From: Scedosporium boydii
Lineage: Eukaryota; Ascomycota; Sordariomycetes; Microascales; Microascaceae
Length of the DNA stretch: 64,000 bases
Assembly (NCBI GenBank): GCA_002221725.1
Contig: NJFT01000078.1
Location: 1-64,000, forward strand
Direction of reading: 5' to 3'
Part shown: positions 31,659 through 43,434 of the stretch, piece by piece
Layout: each line of letters opens with the position of its first letter
How positions within the stretch are numbered: position 1 is the first letter of the stretch
Notes under the pieces: generated by a model
Seen by the model: only the letters and a program-made list of their open reading frames with translations
The model's database searches: none
Told to the model about the DNA's origin: nothing
Program-made: the position numbers and the translations under genes

Positions 31659-33763
31659 TCAGACGTAGCCTGTCCTACGAACACGACCACTACGTCTCGG
31701 CCGTCCACCGTCCATCGACTCCAGCCTGGTCTCCGCATCGGGTGTGCCCATTGCCGACCGGCTCTCTGAAGCGAGCGTCTTCCTCCCTCGCACTCTAGCC
31801 TCCGACTCAGGATCCAAGAATCGATGAACGACTCGGTGGTCGAGAATGCGCTCCTCCTTGTCCCGGCTATTAACCTTGTCTGTTTTGGGCCAGATGTAGC
31901 CGTACAGCTTCGAATGCCGCTCGCAACGTGGACACGAACTTTTCGTGTAATAAGCGTTGTGCTGTACAAACGCGATGCTGCAAATCATGCAGTGGATCCA
32001 GGCGGTCTCGGGCTCCGAGAGCAGTAGAGGTGTGAGCGTGTAATCTCCAGGGGTTCGCTTGCGTGGGGGAGGCGTTGGTTCCTTTTGGAACTCTCCTCGC
32101 TGATTCTTGCGCCTCTTTCCTGGCTGTGGGTCGAGAACCACGTTGGGCGACGGCGATGGGGATTCGGTACTGGGGGGGTTAACTTCTCCGCGAGTCGCGC
32201 TTGGAGTCGGTTCTTCCCGCTCTGCAAATACGGCAGGCGCCGGGCGGCTGGGTACGCTGGATGGTGTTCGAAGGCCAGTTCGACCGCCATTCGCCAACGC
32301 AGCCGGCTGCTGATTCTTTTCATTCCGTGGCGTACATGGCGCCGCCTCGTCTAGTAATTGCCGTTGCACTTCATCAGCATCCTCGTTCTTCGTCCGCGTC
32401 CCCCAATCATCGATGGCCTTCTCCATGGAATCCGCTCCAGGGGCCGCTAAGGGGCTGCATTTGGGAGGTGACGAAATGTCCGTGGGTGGTGTTGATTCGG
32501 TAGACGTGCTCAGGGCAGGACTGCTTCGGGCTGAGTTGTCCGTGAACTCATCGGGGCTTGGCATGATCGGCCCATACAAGATCAGTGGAATCGGATGTAA
32601 CGCAGTTCCGTCCTCCATCCTTAGTCGTTTGGCTGGCGTAAATGGTGGCGTGGCCAGAGGGTCGAAAGGGCGCTTTGTCCCAGCCACGGCCGGCTCGTCA
32701 GAAGGCGAATCAGCCGAGGCATTCTTCCGCGAACCTCGGGGTCGTGTCTTGGAGACTCGTGGTCGTACGTCTGGCGTGAGTGACGGAGTGCGTGATCTTG
32801 AGCAGGTGCTGTCATCTCGTCTACGCCGACGCAAGGAATACCCTTGTGGTGGATCCCGTTCGATGCTCTGCGCCAGTGGAGCTTCCCCTTCCCCGGAAGC
32901 CCAGCCGTTGATGCGAGCATCTTCACACGTCTTGCACAAACACTCGCAATTGTCCTCACCAAAGTAGTTGTCGCCGTAGGTCACAGTGATTTCCTCGCCG
33001 ACGTCAATGTCCCTAGTAGCCACAACTTCCATACCAGCCTGGCCCGCAGTCTTCAACTTCGCATTGGCATTGCAATCGTGATTCGCAAAGCGGGCTGGGC
33101 CCATAAATAGGCTCGTACACTTGTTCCGGGAGCTCACAACAATGCTGAAATCCTTCTTCCGGAACGAGATTTCGGCTTCTTCCTTCGGGGTGATGATGAC
33201 CTGAATACCCGTCAGGTACTTAATCGTCTCGTTCTTCCGTATTGAACGCCGGGCACTGATGCTTGCTTCATGGGTAACGATCGTGTAGCGATTGGTCGAG
33301 CTGACTTCGAAAGGGCAGTCGGGGAGGTAGATACTCAAATAGCGACGGAGATGTTTGCGAAAGTCATCCCTCTCCTTGTCGGTCTTGAGCGAAATTAAAA
33401 ACTTTCGCAGTCCGTCCGTCTTGAGTAGCCGCTCCTCCGCCTTGCCCACATCCTTGTTGATTACAATCTCCTCCTGAATAATCTTGGCCACATCCTCCTC
33501 TCGAATGCCTCGGGATGGGTGGTAAGAAGGACGATTCTTGGGAATCGTCGTCCAGTAGTACACCTAGACAGAGGAATTTGTTAGTGATGCCAGTGGGTAG
33601 TGAACTGGCGGTCGGAGTGACGATTGGTCCCCCCCCCCCACTCTTTGGTCAGGGAAAATCATACGTGGTCAACCAGCGCATCTGTTAGAATGTCATCGTA
33701 CGCTGAGATCTGCGCTAAGGTGAGCGCTTGTTTCTTCGGAGGGAGCAAAGCCTTAGGAGGCAT
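31659..33763 (-). CDS. set9: Histone H4 lysine-20 methyltransferase Set9
   Basis: A SUV4-20-type SET enzyme that methylates histone H4 Lys20, a mark used in DNA-damage checkpoint signalling and heterochromatin in fungi. Two exons: 33763-33665 (33 codons, starting MPPKALLPPKKQALTLAQIS) and 33563-31659, about 667 residues. The N-terminal helical region contains YYWTTIPKNRPSYHPSRGI, a Set9/SUV4-20 family block. The SET domain (about residues 125-245) has GPARFANHDCNANAKL with the NHxC motif, EEITVTYGDNYFG with the catalytic-type Tyr, and the zinc-binding post-SET CECLCKTC. A long disordered, Pro/Ser-rich region follows. Near the C-terminus a Cys pair (CMICSIAF ... CPRCERH) resembles a zinc finger found in fungal Set9. 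Intact. Divergent from mrpl38. Confidence 0.93.
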
Positions 33764-34683
33764 GATGGATTCCGAGTCTCGTTCGAAATATGCAGGAAGG
33801 GAAAAAAATTAAAGAGTGATGCAGTCCGAGAAAAATCCGTAGCGAATGCTGTCGCTCCAAAGTTCCAACTAATTTTAAGCGCCGTCGTGGAGAAGCACAC
33901 GACAAAGGGACGAAAGACACAGAGACGCCGTAAAATGAGCAGAAGGAGTGGACGAAGGGAACATTCGACAATAGATCCCTTCAATAAAATGCCAGGAGAA
34001 TACGGCGCAGGTGGGGAAAGAGCGTAATTCTCACAGAGCCAGTCTGGGAGTTTGTGAGACCAAATCTGGGGAAAGCCACGATTTCGAGGGCTTCGAAGGG
34101 GGTCGTCGTCGACGGGAGAACAGCGGATCTGTGTGGGTTTCAGACCAATCGTGGGGACGTCATAAATGCGAACCGGGTCCAATCGGAGATCTGGATACTA
34201 CCAGGACACTGATTTCGCTGTGCGACAAGATTGGGCCCAAATAGATCCAGAACAAAGGGGAGGAGAAGATGTCGATGGAAGGGAGCGAAGAGAGTTTAAT
34301 GAGGGGAGTGTGTCATTGCAGCTGAGAGGATGAGGATCTGTATGGAAAAGGAGCACGCCAGCCCATTGCGCTTCATCTCTCCTTCCCAGACTAAAATCCG
34401 GTGGCAGGAAGGCGCAAGTGCGGTTGCCCTGGGTACTGAGCTGACGTCCCGCTTTGGAAGGAACCGTGCGACAGGGATGGTTTAGCGCCGGCGTAGCCTG
34501 ACGGGTTGCCCCATTGTTGTGTCAGCTGGCAAAAGCCTGTCAACGCCAGACAGGTGACAGGAGATCTTCGACAAAATCTTTTGTGTTGGACAACCTCATT
34601 GCCATCATCGTGTCGAACGAGCTGCAAGCATTACCCAATTGCCAGTAGCCAACAACCCTACGCGGCAGCGCCCGGCTTGCAAG
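33764..34683. other. Divergent promoter region of set9 and mrpl38
   Basis: About 0.9 kb between two divergent conserved genes. No other gene recognised. Confidence 0.45.
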
Positions 34684-35215
34684 ATGATTCAATTAAAGGT
34701 ACAAATCCAGTCAATCCAGCCATAGCCTCCCTTGTAGCTTTGCCAGCGCTGACGCCGGCTTCCAGACGATGCTTAACTGCATCGACAACTCAGGCGCCGC
34801 GCTCGTCGAGTGCGCCATGGTTATCGGTCTCAAGCGGCACGCGAGAATCGGTACAGACCTCCCACCTGCGATCCCCCCGGGAGTATAAGCTTTTATCTCT
34901 TTCGTTCCTCTAACACCTTCCCCAGGAGACAGATTAGTCGTTGTCGTTCAGGAGCAGCGCAGCTCAGCCGATGCGGGAGGCATGTCCTCGGCGAACAAGG
35001 TCAAGCGAGGCGACATACGGCACGCCGTCGTCGTGCGAACGAAGTACATGACGCAAAGGCAAAACGGAAGCGTGGTCAAGTTCGACGACAATGCCTGCGT
35101 CCTCATCAACAAGTCGGGCGATCCCGTCGGCACCAGAATCAACGGCGTGGTTGCGTCGGAGCTCAGGAAGAAGAAGTGGCACAAGATCCTCTCCATGGCA
35201 CCCATGCAGGTGTAA
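34684..35215 (+). CDS. mrpl38: Mitochondrial large-subunit ribosomal protein uL14m
   Basis: Component of the mitochondrial ribosome large subunit, homologous to bacterial L14; the yeast gene is MRPL38. Three exons: 34684-34698 (five codons, MIQLK), 34766-34850 and 34926-35215, with matching phases. The product is about 129 residues. Typical L14 blocks are TMLNCIDNSGAALVECAMVI, GDRLVVVVQEQ, VKRGDIRHAVVVRTK, VKFDDNACVLINKSGDPVGTRI and the ending WHKILSMAP. It lacks a separate targeting peptide, as usual for this protein. Convergent with rpb9. Confidence 0.93.
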
Positions 35216-35610
35216 ACTCGACCGATAAGCGACGTGTATTATACGAATCAATACGGAGGGCAAGACCTTTGCTTCTCGGAAAGAGAAGCAGACCCGCTTG
35301 CAGAGCCGATGAAGCAGAGAGGTCTCGCTTGGGGTACGCTGGTGGGCGCGGCGGGTGTTCACGATTGTACAATATAAAGAGCGCGACCATGTCGATATAG
35401 ATGCATTTTTGGTATATTAGACTTGAAAACAATGATCCCCTCAACGCCAGAACAAGGTCCCATCAATGATTATAATGTCAACGTGCATGATATGTATCCG
35501 TAACTTCATTTCTCCCTTTTCAGCCAAAACCTCTCTAGCCCATCTTCCAACCCGTATTCTGACGCCTCGATTGATAGATATTGGAAAAGCTAGGACCGTC
35601 GCCCTGGGAA
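35216..35610. other. Intergenic, convergent 3' ends
   Basis: Lies between the stops of mrpl38 (+) and rpb9 (-) and must hold both 3' untranslated regions. No gene recognised. Confidence 0.45.
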
Positions 35611-36426
35611 TTACTGGAAAATGTGACCACATTCGCAGCAGACGTAGAATAGTTTCTGGAAGAGATATGTGAGCCTATTGGAGGAGAAAAAAGGGTGTCC
35701 GGGAGCACGGAGGTAAAACCTACCATTCCAGTCTCGGCACTTCGCTGTTGGGATTGGAAAAACACAGCTTCGTCATGCCTACAGGCAGGACACGTCTTGG
35801 TTGCACGGGGGAGCTAAACGGCCGGTTGTGTTAGCAAGCCGTAAACCCCGATGTTTTGTGTAATCCCCAGAGTCCGAGTATGATCCTCCATATCTGTGCG
35901 TCCGTATCCAAACATGGTCAATTACGAAAGGCTAGTGGGCATCCACCTGGTCGGTTGTCGCCTGATTCGTGTCGGACCCGCTCATCTCTATGTCTTCCGT
36001 AGTGTCTGTCGTATCAGGCTCCCAGTCGTCGGGTTCTTCGAGGTCATCAAGGAAAAGAACGCTATCGGATATCGATTTGCCGCCGTTGCCCTCCGCTTCC
36101 GCTTCCGCCATATGTGGACCGCACAAAACAGGACGACCGCACATGAGGCACAGGGAGTTCTCAAGAGAACTTACCGTAGGATCGGAGCCCACATCCTGCG
36201 TCACGCCGGCGGTCTCACCGGCGGCGCTGTTCAGGATGTTCCTGAAGACACATGTCGACTGGGCTTCCTCGGTGTACTGGCAGGTGCGGCAGGTGAAGAG
36301 GAGACGACGGGTTTCGGCGTCTTCTTTGGGATACAGCATGTTGGAGCATTCGGAGCAGAAGCGGAAGCTGATCTGCTCGAGGTCCTTCTTGTCAGAGTCC
36401 GAGGTTGTAGAAGCTGGAGTCGCCAT
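35611..36426 (-). CDS. rpb9: RNA polymerase II subunit Rpb9
   Basis: Small two-zinc subunit of RNA polymerase II that affects start-site choice and proofreading. Exons 36426-36175, 35813-35724 and 35655-35611 give about 128 residues, close to the usual 110-125. The first zinc ribbon has FCSECSNMLYP and CRTC. The second, TFIIS-like ribbon is rebuilt across two introns: TKTCPACRH, then FFQSQQRSAETGM joined to KLFYVCCECGH. The first intron is unusually long for this window (361 nt) and stays open in frame for a further 78 codons from its donor, so an unspliced transcript would make a longer protein lacking the second zinc ribbon. The start is MATPAST. Divergent from pin1. Confidence 0.92.
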
Positions 36427-37855
36427 GGCTGCGGTCGGTGGGGGCAGGATGGGGGGGAATATGGGTTGGTGAAGAGTTTGTCGACGGTGGTGATGGTGGT
36501 GATGGTTGTGATGGTGGCGCTTGGGTGGTCGCCTGAAAGAATCAAATCCCACTAAGATCCCAGAACCAGGCACTGGTTGGGTTTACTGCTTAGTCATAAA
36601 ATTGCTGGTGCAACCACTCTGCTTGGACTGAGTGCTCCGATTTGCAATTATCCCAGCTGCATCCTTGGACTCAATGCGATACGAGCTGGTAATTGTGTGA
36701 TTGATCGATTGATGAATCATAAATATGACAACATTGGAATCGAAGATCACAAATCCCAGCCTTAAGAGAGATATCTGCGATATTATCTACAAAATATTGT
36801 CTGGTTTTTATCGTGGGAATAGGTCCTATCTCCGCGAATTGTGACCCTGGAGGTGGGAGCCGTCCTCGATTAAAAAGGATCAGGTTGATCTTTTCCTCAG
36901 AAAGATATGCCGTCCCGTCAGTTATAATAATAGTTCAATTACCGGAGAGCTGGGAACAGGAACAGATTGGCCTGCTTTCAGGTTGTCTCGGTATCACCGA
37001 CTCCAAGTATTCATCGACAAGTACCTCGTCGTGTACTTCGTAGACTTGGCTGGAAGAGCAATTAATTGATGCCAAATGCCTCCCGTTAGCGCTGACAGAC
37101 GGACCGGGATCTGCAGGGTTCAGCCAAAAAGCGCCTCCTCCAGAACCCATCCCCCTCCCCCACGTCACCATGTTTCATCGCTCCAGCCTGTCGATATGTA
37201 CGGAATGCAGACGGCTCCTTCTGAACGGGCGAGAGCGTGGTCTGGTGATGACCTGCAGAACGTCTTTTTCTTGGCCTGGCTCGCTCCTTCCGATTCCCCA
37301 GAACGACTCCACCATAGCTCCAAGCGAGAAAATAATAGTGCAATTGTGGACAATACCTGAATATACACTGTATTGCCCTCCGTCACTGATGTACACATCT
37401 GGAATGTGGCATCTCAACCTCGTTCCCTTCGTTCGCTGCCTGCCCCACGTCGTTGCTAGGGAGCCAAAACTCGGTCATTGAATCCATCCCCAGGATTCTC
37501 ATTGATCTCGCATTCTCAGGACTAAATCACCAAAGGTCAATGTACGTGATATAATTGGTGTCACCATCACAACTACCCCGCCCCCTCGACATTTCCCCCG
37601 ACTTCCACGCGCCGAGTCCCAGAATCAAGGCACCAGGCACACTTTCCACTGTTGTCTCCTCTCTGTCTCACATTGATCTCTCCCCCATTTCCAACCTACA
37701 TCCAAGAAGGCATCTAGCCAGGCCAAACAACCACTTCCTCGAGTCCGAGAATAGCAATTGCCTTCCCTCGAATACGCGTTCCCGTCTTTGACCCTCCATC
37801 ACATTCGTGCATTCCTTTCCCTCAAATCAACAAGGCTCGAAAAATCACCAAAACC
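36427..37855. other. Divergent promoter region of rpb9 and pin1
   Basis: About 1.4 kb. A CAC/ATC-rich repeat (minus strand) lies immediately next to the rpb9 ATG at 36480-36530. No gene recognised. Confidence 0.4.
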
Positions 37856-38694
37856 ATGTCTGCTGTGAGTATCGTTCCCGAACCTCACATCAATACGTCC
37901 TCCTACTCTTTGTCTCCCCTCACGAAGATCCTCTTGTGCAGTCACCATCGCAACGATCACAGATAGCACACAATCGTACAAAAAAAAGAAACCCAACTTC
38001 TAACAATAACTTCCAGCCTGAGACTGGTCTCCCTCCCAACTGGGAGGTCCGCCACAGCAACAGCAAGAACCTCCCCTACTACTTCAACACAGTAGAAACT
38101 ATTTCCCGCTGGGAGCCACCCGAGGGCACCGACACCGACAAGCTCAAGTACTACATGGCGAACCATCACAGCGCGAACGCGCGGGGCTACGTCAAGCCTC
38201 AAGGCGTCCAGGTCCCCGAAGGAAGCATCTGGGCTGCGCATCTTTTGGTCAAGCACAGGGAGAGCCGCAATCCCTCCAGCTGGAAGGAGGTCAGTGTTTC
38301 CTCTACCTCCCCCACACACGACGCACCTCGCTAACCACAATCCTGTTTATAGCCCCGTATCGAGCGCACCAAGGAGCAAGCCAGGGAAATCATCGAGGGC
38401 TACCGCGACCAGATCCGGGCTGGAAAATCACTAAGCGAGCTCGCCAAGCAAGAATCGGACTGCAACAGTGCTCATAAATGGGGCGATCTGGGTATCTTTG
38501 GAAGGGGCGTCATGCAGAAGGAGTTCGAGGATGCGGCCTTCGCCCTTAACGTTGGAGAGCTGAGCGATGTTGTCGAGACTGCGAGCGGTCTGCATTTGAT
38601 TGAGAGGTAGGTGGATCCGCATTCGGGTTTCTTCATCTCTCCGTTTTCAATTCTTGATCATTGCTAATGCTAGCGCATCTTTAGGTTGGGTTAG
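37856..38694 (+). CDS. pin1: Pin1/Ess1-type peptidyl-prolyl cis-trans isomerase
   Basis: Isomerises phospho-Ser/Thr-Pro bonds, acting on the RNA polymerase II tail and cell-cycle proteins in the nucleus. Four exons: 37856-37864 (nine bases, M-S-A), 38017-38289, 38353-38606 and 38685-38694 (ten bases). The product is about 181 residues. The WW domain has LPPNWEVRHSNSKNLPYYFN and SRWEPP. The parvulin domain has the phosphate-binding basic patch LLVKHRESRNPSSW, the active-site Cys in QESDCNSA, and LGIFGRGVMQKEFEDAAF. It ends in SGLHLIERLG. An exceptionally short first coding exon and last coding exon flank the gene. Intact. Confidence 0.95.
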
Positions 38695-39109
38695 GTGTAG
38701 GATTGTACGTTGAACAAGTAATGCGTGTTTACGGAACGAGAAAATCGACTTAAGCATCCACGAAACTGTCTCTCGAAGAGCGTTTCTAGATTCTCACAGC
38801 CAGTTCGGCAAAGTTGAGCAGATGACCGTTGATTCTCAAGTAAAAAGCTCCAGAAAGAACAAAAAGAAATGAAAACAGTATAATGCCAAACGAAAAACCG
38901 CATTTCCTCCGTTGACTGTGACCGGTCCTCGCCCATGCAACTCTAGAGTTTACCAATGCAGAAAGTCCATTCATAGCTCATTGATACCACAGCACCGCCA
39001 AACTTTTTGTGTCTATGCCGCCCGCCTATCCATAAGCCCTCATCCAAAGTGAAAAACTCCCATACTCCAAAACACTACTCCCCAAGGCATCTCCCTCATG
39101 CATTTTCTC
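38695..39109. other. Intergenic, convergent 3' ends
   Basis: Holds the 3' flanks of pin1 (+) and of the LrgA-LrgB gene (-). No gene recognised. Confidence 0.45.
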
Positions 39110-41307
39110 TCAAACATCGCCCGTCGCAAGTGTCTTAAGCAGGCCATCGGATGGTCCTAACACCGCTAACATCGTTGTTGCAACGCCGAACGCCGTCATA
39201 GAAAGTGCAGCATACGGAGCTACTCGACTCTGACGCTCGTACAAATATGAGACGCCCATCGCCGCGCCGTTGATGCCAATCGTTGTGCCCACAGCTACGT
39301 CAATCGCCGAGTCCTGGTGGCCCCTCTGCCTGCTAACCATCTTATCTGCACTGCCATCGACATTGCGGTCACCAGGGTCGTCGCTGTCTTCCATATCCGT
39401 TCTTTCGTCTGGAACCCGGAATGCACTGAGTATGTAGGGAGACACGAGCTGCCCTACAATACCGTTGCCTACCACGAGCCCGGCGTTGACGACAATGCTG
39501 CCTCCTAGTGCAGCTGTTGAGGGCCGAGCTAACGCCAAGGTTGAGCTCCGAGAAGCGAATGCCAAAGCCACGGGCGAAGCGAGCCCGATTGCCCGAGCAA
39601 GCAAGACCGAAACGATGGCATTTAAGCCCGCCAAGAGGGTGGAGATGAGAACGACGGCCAGACCCCTGCGACTGCAGAGTTGTCCACGACATTCATAGAG
39701 CTTAAACCCCCACACGATAATACCGCATTCGAGCAGGGATATAGCAGCGTCTCCTGCGCCGAACCAGTTATCGAAATCGCCGTTGAAATCCCCCCCACGC
39801 AAGGCCGCGGACCAGACCTGTGATAGCGTTGTGCTACTGCTGAATATGGTGAGAACTTCGCCGAGGGAACGCCTCTGAGCTCCGGCTTTGGCGTGGGTAT
39901 ATAACATCATGATGCCTGCCGACACCAGAACAGGGTTGATAAGGGTAGCTAGCGCCGACCCTATGGCTGGCGGGAGCTTTCGCGCCCGAAGGGTTTTGAT
40001 CGTGTATTGCATCTTGACGGCCACCATCCAAGTGAGCCAGAGAGCGCAGACGTCCAGAACGCGGTCGTCCTTTGTAGCTACGGACACAGGAATCCCTATG
40101 ACAAGTAGGCAGAGCCCGCTCAGAATCACGCTGTACCAAAGATGTGCCCGTCCCCCGGCGTCCAGCGTGGTTGATTCATTTTGTGATGTCGGCCGAGCGC
40201 TGGCCGCCGGGCTCAAAGCTCCATTGTCGACGAGGACGAGGCCACGACCTCGGGCGAGATCGAGCCGCGTGTTACCTTTGTCGAGCTGGCTTCCTTGGCT
40301 CTGTCCAGCTACACCGGCCCCAAGTTGGTGTAGAGGGGTGGGGCCCTGATCCTCTGGCTGGCCTAGATGTTTTGTCCTGTTGCTTCGCCAAGGCTGTCGG
40401 AAAGCCACAACTAGGATTGTCGCGGTTAGGAGCAAGATTAGACACCAAAAGATTAGGCCCGTGACAACTAACCAAGTCTTCCGTTAGATATATATAGAGT
40501 AAAGCAATATTGAAGCGAGAATAAGCATGGTGGGATCCCGAAGAACTGGGGTGGGTCGTGGGTATGGCGAAGGTGCAAAAAAAGCAAAGCAAAGAATAGC
40601 TAGGCGAGGCGGAGAGGATGAAGTTGCAAGAAGCCAGGAGGAGTTGGCTATGTTTCTCTACTCACAGAAAGTTCCAATGACTCGACCTGCAGTTGCTCCA
40701 CTGAGTCGCTCCCTGTCGCTCATCATAACCAGGGGAATGGGGAAGGCAAGGCCGAGATTCTGATTTATAAAGTCGACCTAGAGAGAAATAGAAGTTGACT
40801 CGGTCAGTATGCTTTATTCCCGGAGCATGCTGATAGATATGTTCCTCCACAACAGGAAAGAGAGGTTGGTTGGCTCACCCTAGATTTGATATTCTTGTGG
40901 TAGATACCATCAATCGGAGGCCAGACTTTGCGGAGGGTTGCCATAAGACACAAGACTGCTAACATCCCGAAAATCGAGGCCAGATACTCCACGTGTAAGT
41001 GGCTCAATGCAATAGTCAGACCCCAGACGGCGACCTCACAGGCCAAGTACATCACGACGACTGGAGAAATGAATATCACCCTGGACAGGAGAAACCTTAC
41101 GGCATTCTTCCACCAAGCGGGTGACTCGAGAGTGTCTCTAATGTCCAAAGGCGGCTGGCGAGGGAATCCGGAGAGGAAGAGCGTTTGCAAGGCGAGACCA
41201 GTGGGGCTACCAGGGGTTCGGAGGAGCTGTCTTAGAAGGCGACCTAATTGACTAAGGACGTCGAGCAGGCGACCCGAACGTTCATTTGGAATATCCATGT
41301 CATCCAT
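39110..41307 (-). CDS. LrgA-LrgB fusion membrane transporter-like protein
   Basis: Three exons (41307-40879, 40777-40666, 40467-39110) give about 632 residues with around ten or eleven membrane helices. The N-terminal part resembles LrgA/CidA, with the conserved LGLAFPIPLVMM helix start and preceding helices VIFISPVVVMYLACEVAVW and YLASIFGMLAVLCLM. A hydrophilic linker follows. The C-terminal part is LrgB-like: EVLTIFSSSTTLSQVWSAAL, SRSSTLALARPSTAALGGS, and DVAVGTTIGINGAAMGVSYL, the repeat-type G-x-x-G-x-x-G segment. Bacteria encode LrgA and LrgB as separate murein-hydrolase or pyruvate exporters; plants have a fused protein, PLGG1, which carries glycolate and glycerate across the plastid envelope. 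Fungal fused homologues exist and have no known substrate. A plasma or organelle membrane location is inferred. Confidence 0.75.
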
Positions 41308-43434
41308 TTTGCCAGTCTCAGAGAGATTCGAAGTTGGACCTTCATTGATAGACCTTCATTGGCAGCTCTCGATTGGAAGAATAGGATAAATGTCTGTTTG
41401 GGTTCCAAGAAGTAGAGGAGCTAGGATCCAGACAGTTCATTGCTCCAGTATGAAAAGCTCCTCCAAGGAGGTCGGCATTTCGATCACAAGGTTCGAGTTA
41501 CACATGTATCCAATGGTGCTGTCAACTGGAGCAATGAGCAGGCAAAAGAAGAGGGATCATCACAAAGATATTGGTTGAAGATTTCATTCTTCTTGGCGGT
41601 GATGGCCAAAAGATCTGTTTGTATGTGAGCGGGATCGAACATAAGTTGGGTATTAGAAAGAAGTATGTAATAGCTATTAACTGCTCAAACCTTGGGGGAA
41701 GAACAAATAGAAGAGTAGTAGGTTCAGAACCGGAGTTACCCAGCTCCAATTGACAGATCCGAGGCGGACAATGGCAGGTTTTTCCCACATGGTGTATCCC
41801 GAGCCATCGCTATGTCCACGCTCTAAACAGAGTGGATGTGAAGCGAAGGAGGTATGCATGTGGCCGGCGGAGATGTCCCGGGGAAAACGGCGAGCCGACA
41901 ACGAGACGGGGGGGCAGGATTGCCCAAGGCAAACCGGCGACAACTAGGTCCCATAGTCCGAGATATTCGAAGCGCAAGAGCCCTAGCGCTACTCTCCTCG
42001 AGGTATATGGGAGCGCAAACCATGTCTGTACATCTTGGACTTCATCTGATATGTTCAAACCAGTCAGTCGCGGCTGATGAAGGTTCCGGAGATCTGACGA
42101 AGGGCAGAACGGAAGGCTGATGGCATTTGTGGACAGATACGACGCTGTGGACAACCGTGGGGGCCCACGATGTCAGTTCCTGGAGCTATTTATGTCCGTC
42201 TGTGCCGGCTTAACGATCAAAGTTGCTGGGAAAAATGTCAGAAACTTCGAGGTAAGGGGCTTAAAGTTGTAGAATCACTTGTATTCCTAAGCGTATGGGT
42301 GTCTTTCGTACAACAGTTCCCGAGTTTCAGAACTTCCAGACCCTTACACATCTAGAGAGCAAGTTCGGAAGAGGAAGCACCTGCGGCTGGGCCAAGGAAC
42401 GGGCTTATGATGAATGCAAACGCTTCAGGCGGGACCAGGCTGCAGCGACAACGTGGACTGTGTGGGCTCTGGCCACGTCCTCGACTGAGTACAAACTAAG
42501 ACAACAAGACGATACATTAGATATTGATACATAGAATGCCGGAACTCTGCAGAATTGTAGGGTACATTGCCTAATGATAAGAACAAGAGCTGCAGGGTTG
42601 AAGATGAAGTTGAATCCAGTGATGTTTGTGATGGGTTACCGTGAAACCAGCTGGTGACAGTTGTTAAGACTGAGCTTCTCACCACTTTTGTTTCGGTCAA
42701 ATCCCAAGCCCAATTCAATCATCCCATTCATTGCCATCACGATTGTTCACGACCAAACCCACGGATCTGCCCATCCAAAACCATTGGCACAAGACTTGGA
42801 ACAATCCATAATACGAACCCGAGAGCTTCACAAGAGCCACACTAGATCCGCTTCTTGTCTCACGGCTCGGCAACCTCTTACCGACCTCTCTGCTCTCTCT
42901 CCCCTTGAACTGACTCAAAAGAACGGCTCCAACTGTGGTTCATCTGGCCCCTGCCTAGGTTCGTGACACTTTACACAACGTTTCTTCAACCACAATACGG
43001 GACGACGCCACCCCGTGATTTGGTCTCAGTAAGGCATTGGAAGACAAGCTCTATCACTCTAGTTCATCCCGTCCTCGGAGCACAAGGCGCAATCCCGTCT
43101 GTCGCACCCATTCCTCTACCCCTGGGATGTTACATGTTTTGTGTTGCCATCACACATGCCGAACTAGTACTGAGGTCGATGTTTAAAAGCGGTTTCTTGC
43201 TCCAGCTGCTGTTGTCAAACGTACTGCACATTCGGGCCGCGCAATCCCTCCCGACTGAATAATATCATAGGGCAGACTCCACCCTACAGCTTTAGCTGTT
43301 GCCTCCTCTGTGTTTATTTTGCATTTTAAACCTGTTTTGAAACCTTGTGTAAGGGCCGTTCTCACCAAGCTCACTGACCCTCGGTATCCAACCGTTGTAC
43401 GAAGTAGTCCCGTTAACTTTGTCTCCCTTTACCC
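41308..43434. other. Intergenic, divergent, no recognisable gene
   Basis: About 2.1 kb between the LrgA-LrgB gene (-) and the augmin-like gene (+). The open frames here have no recognisable domain. No clear TATA box was found. Confidence 0.4.

Noticed and set aside
35896..36555. A 219-codon plus-strand frame over rpb9
   Set aside because: Antisense to rpb9 exon 1 and its intron, without family resemblance.
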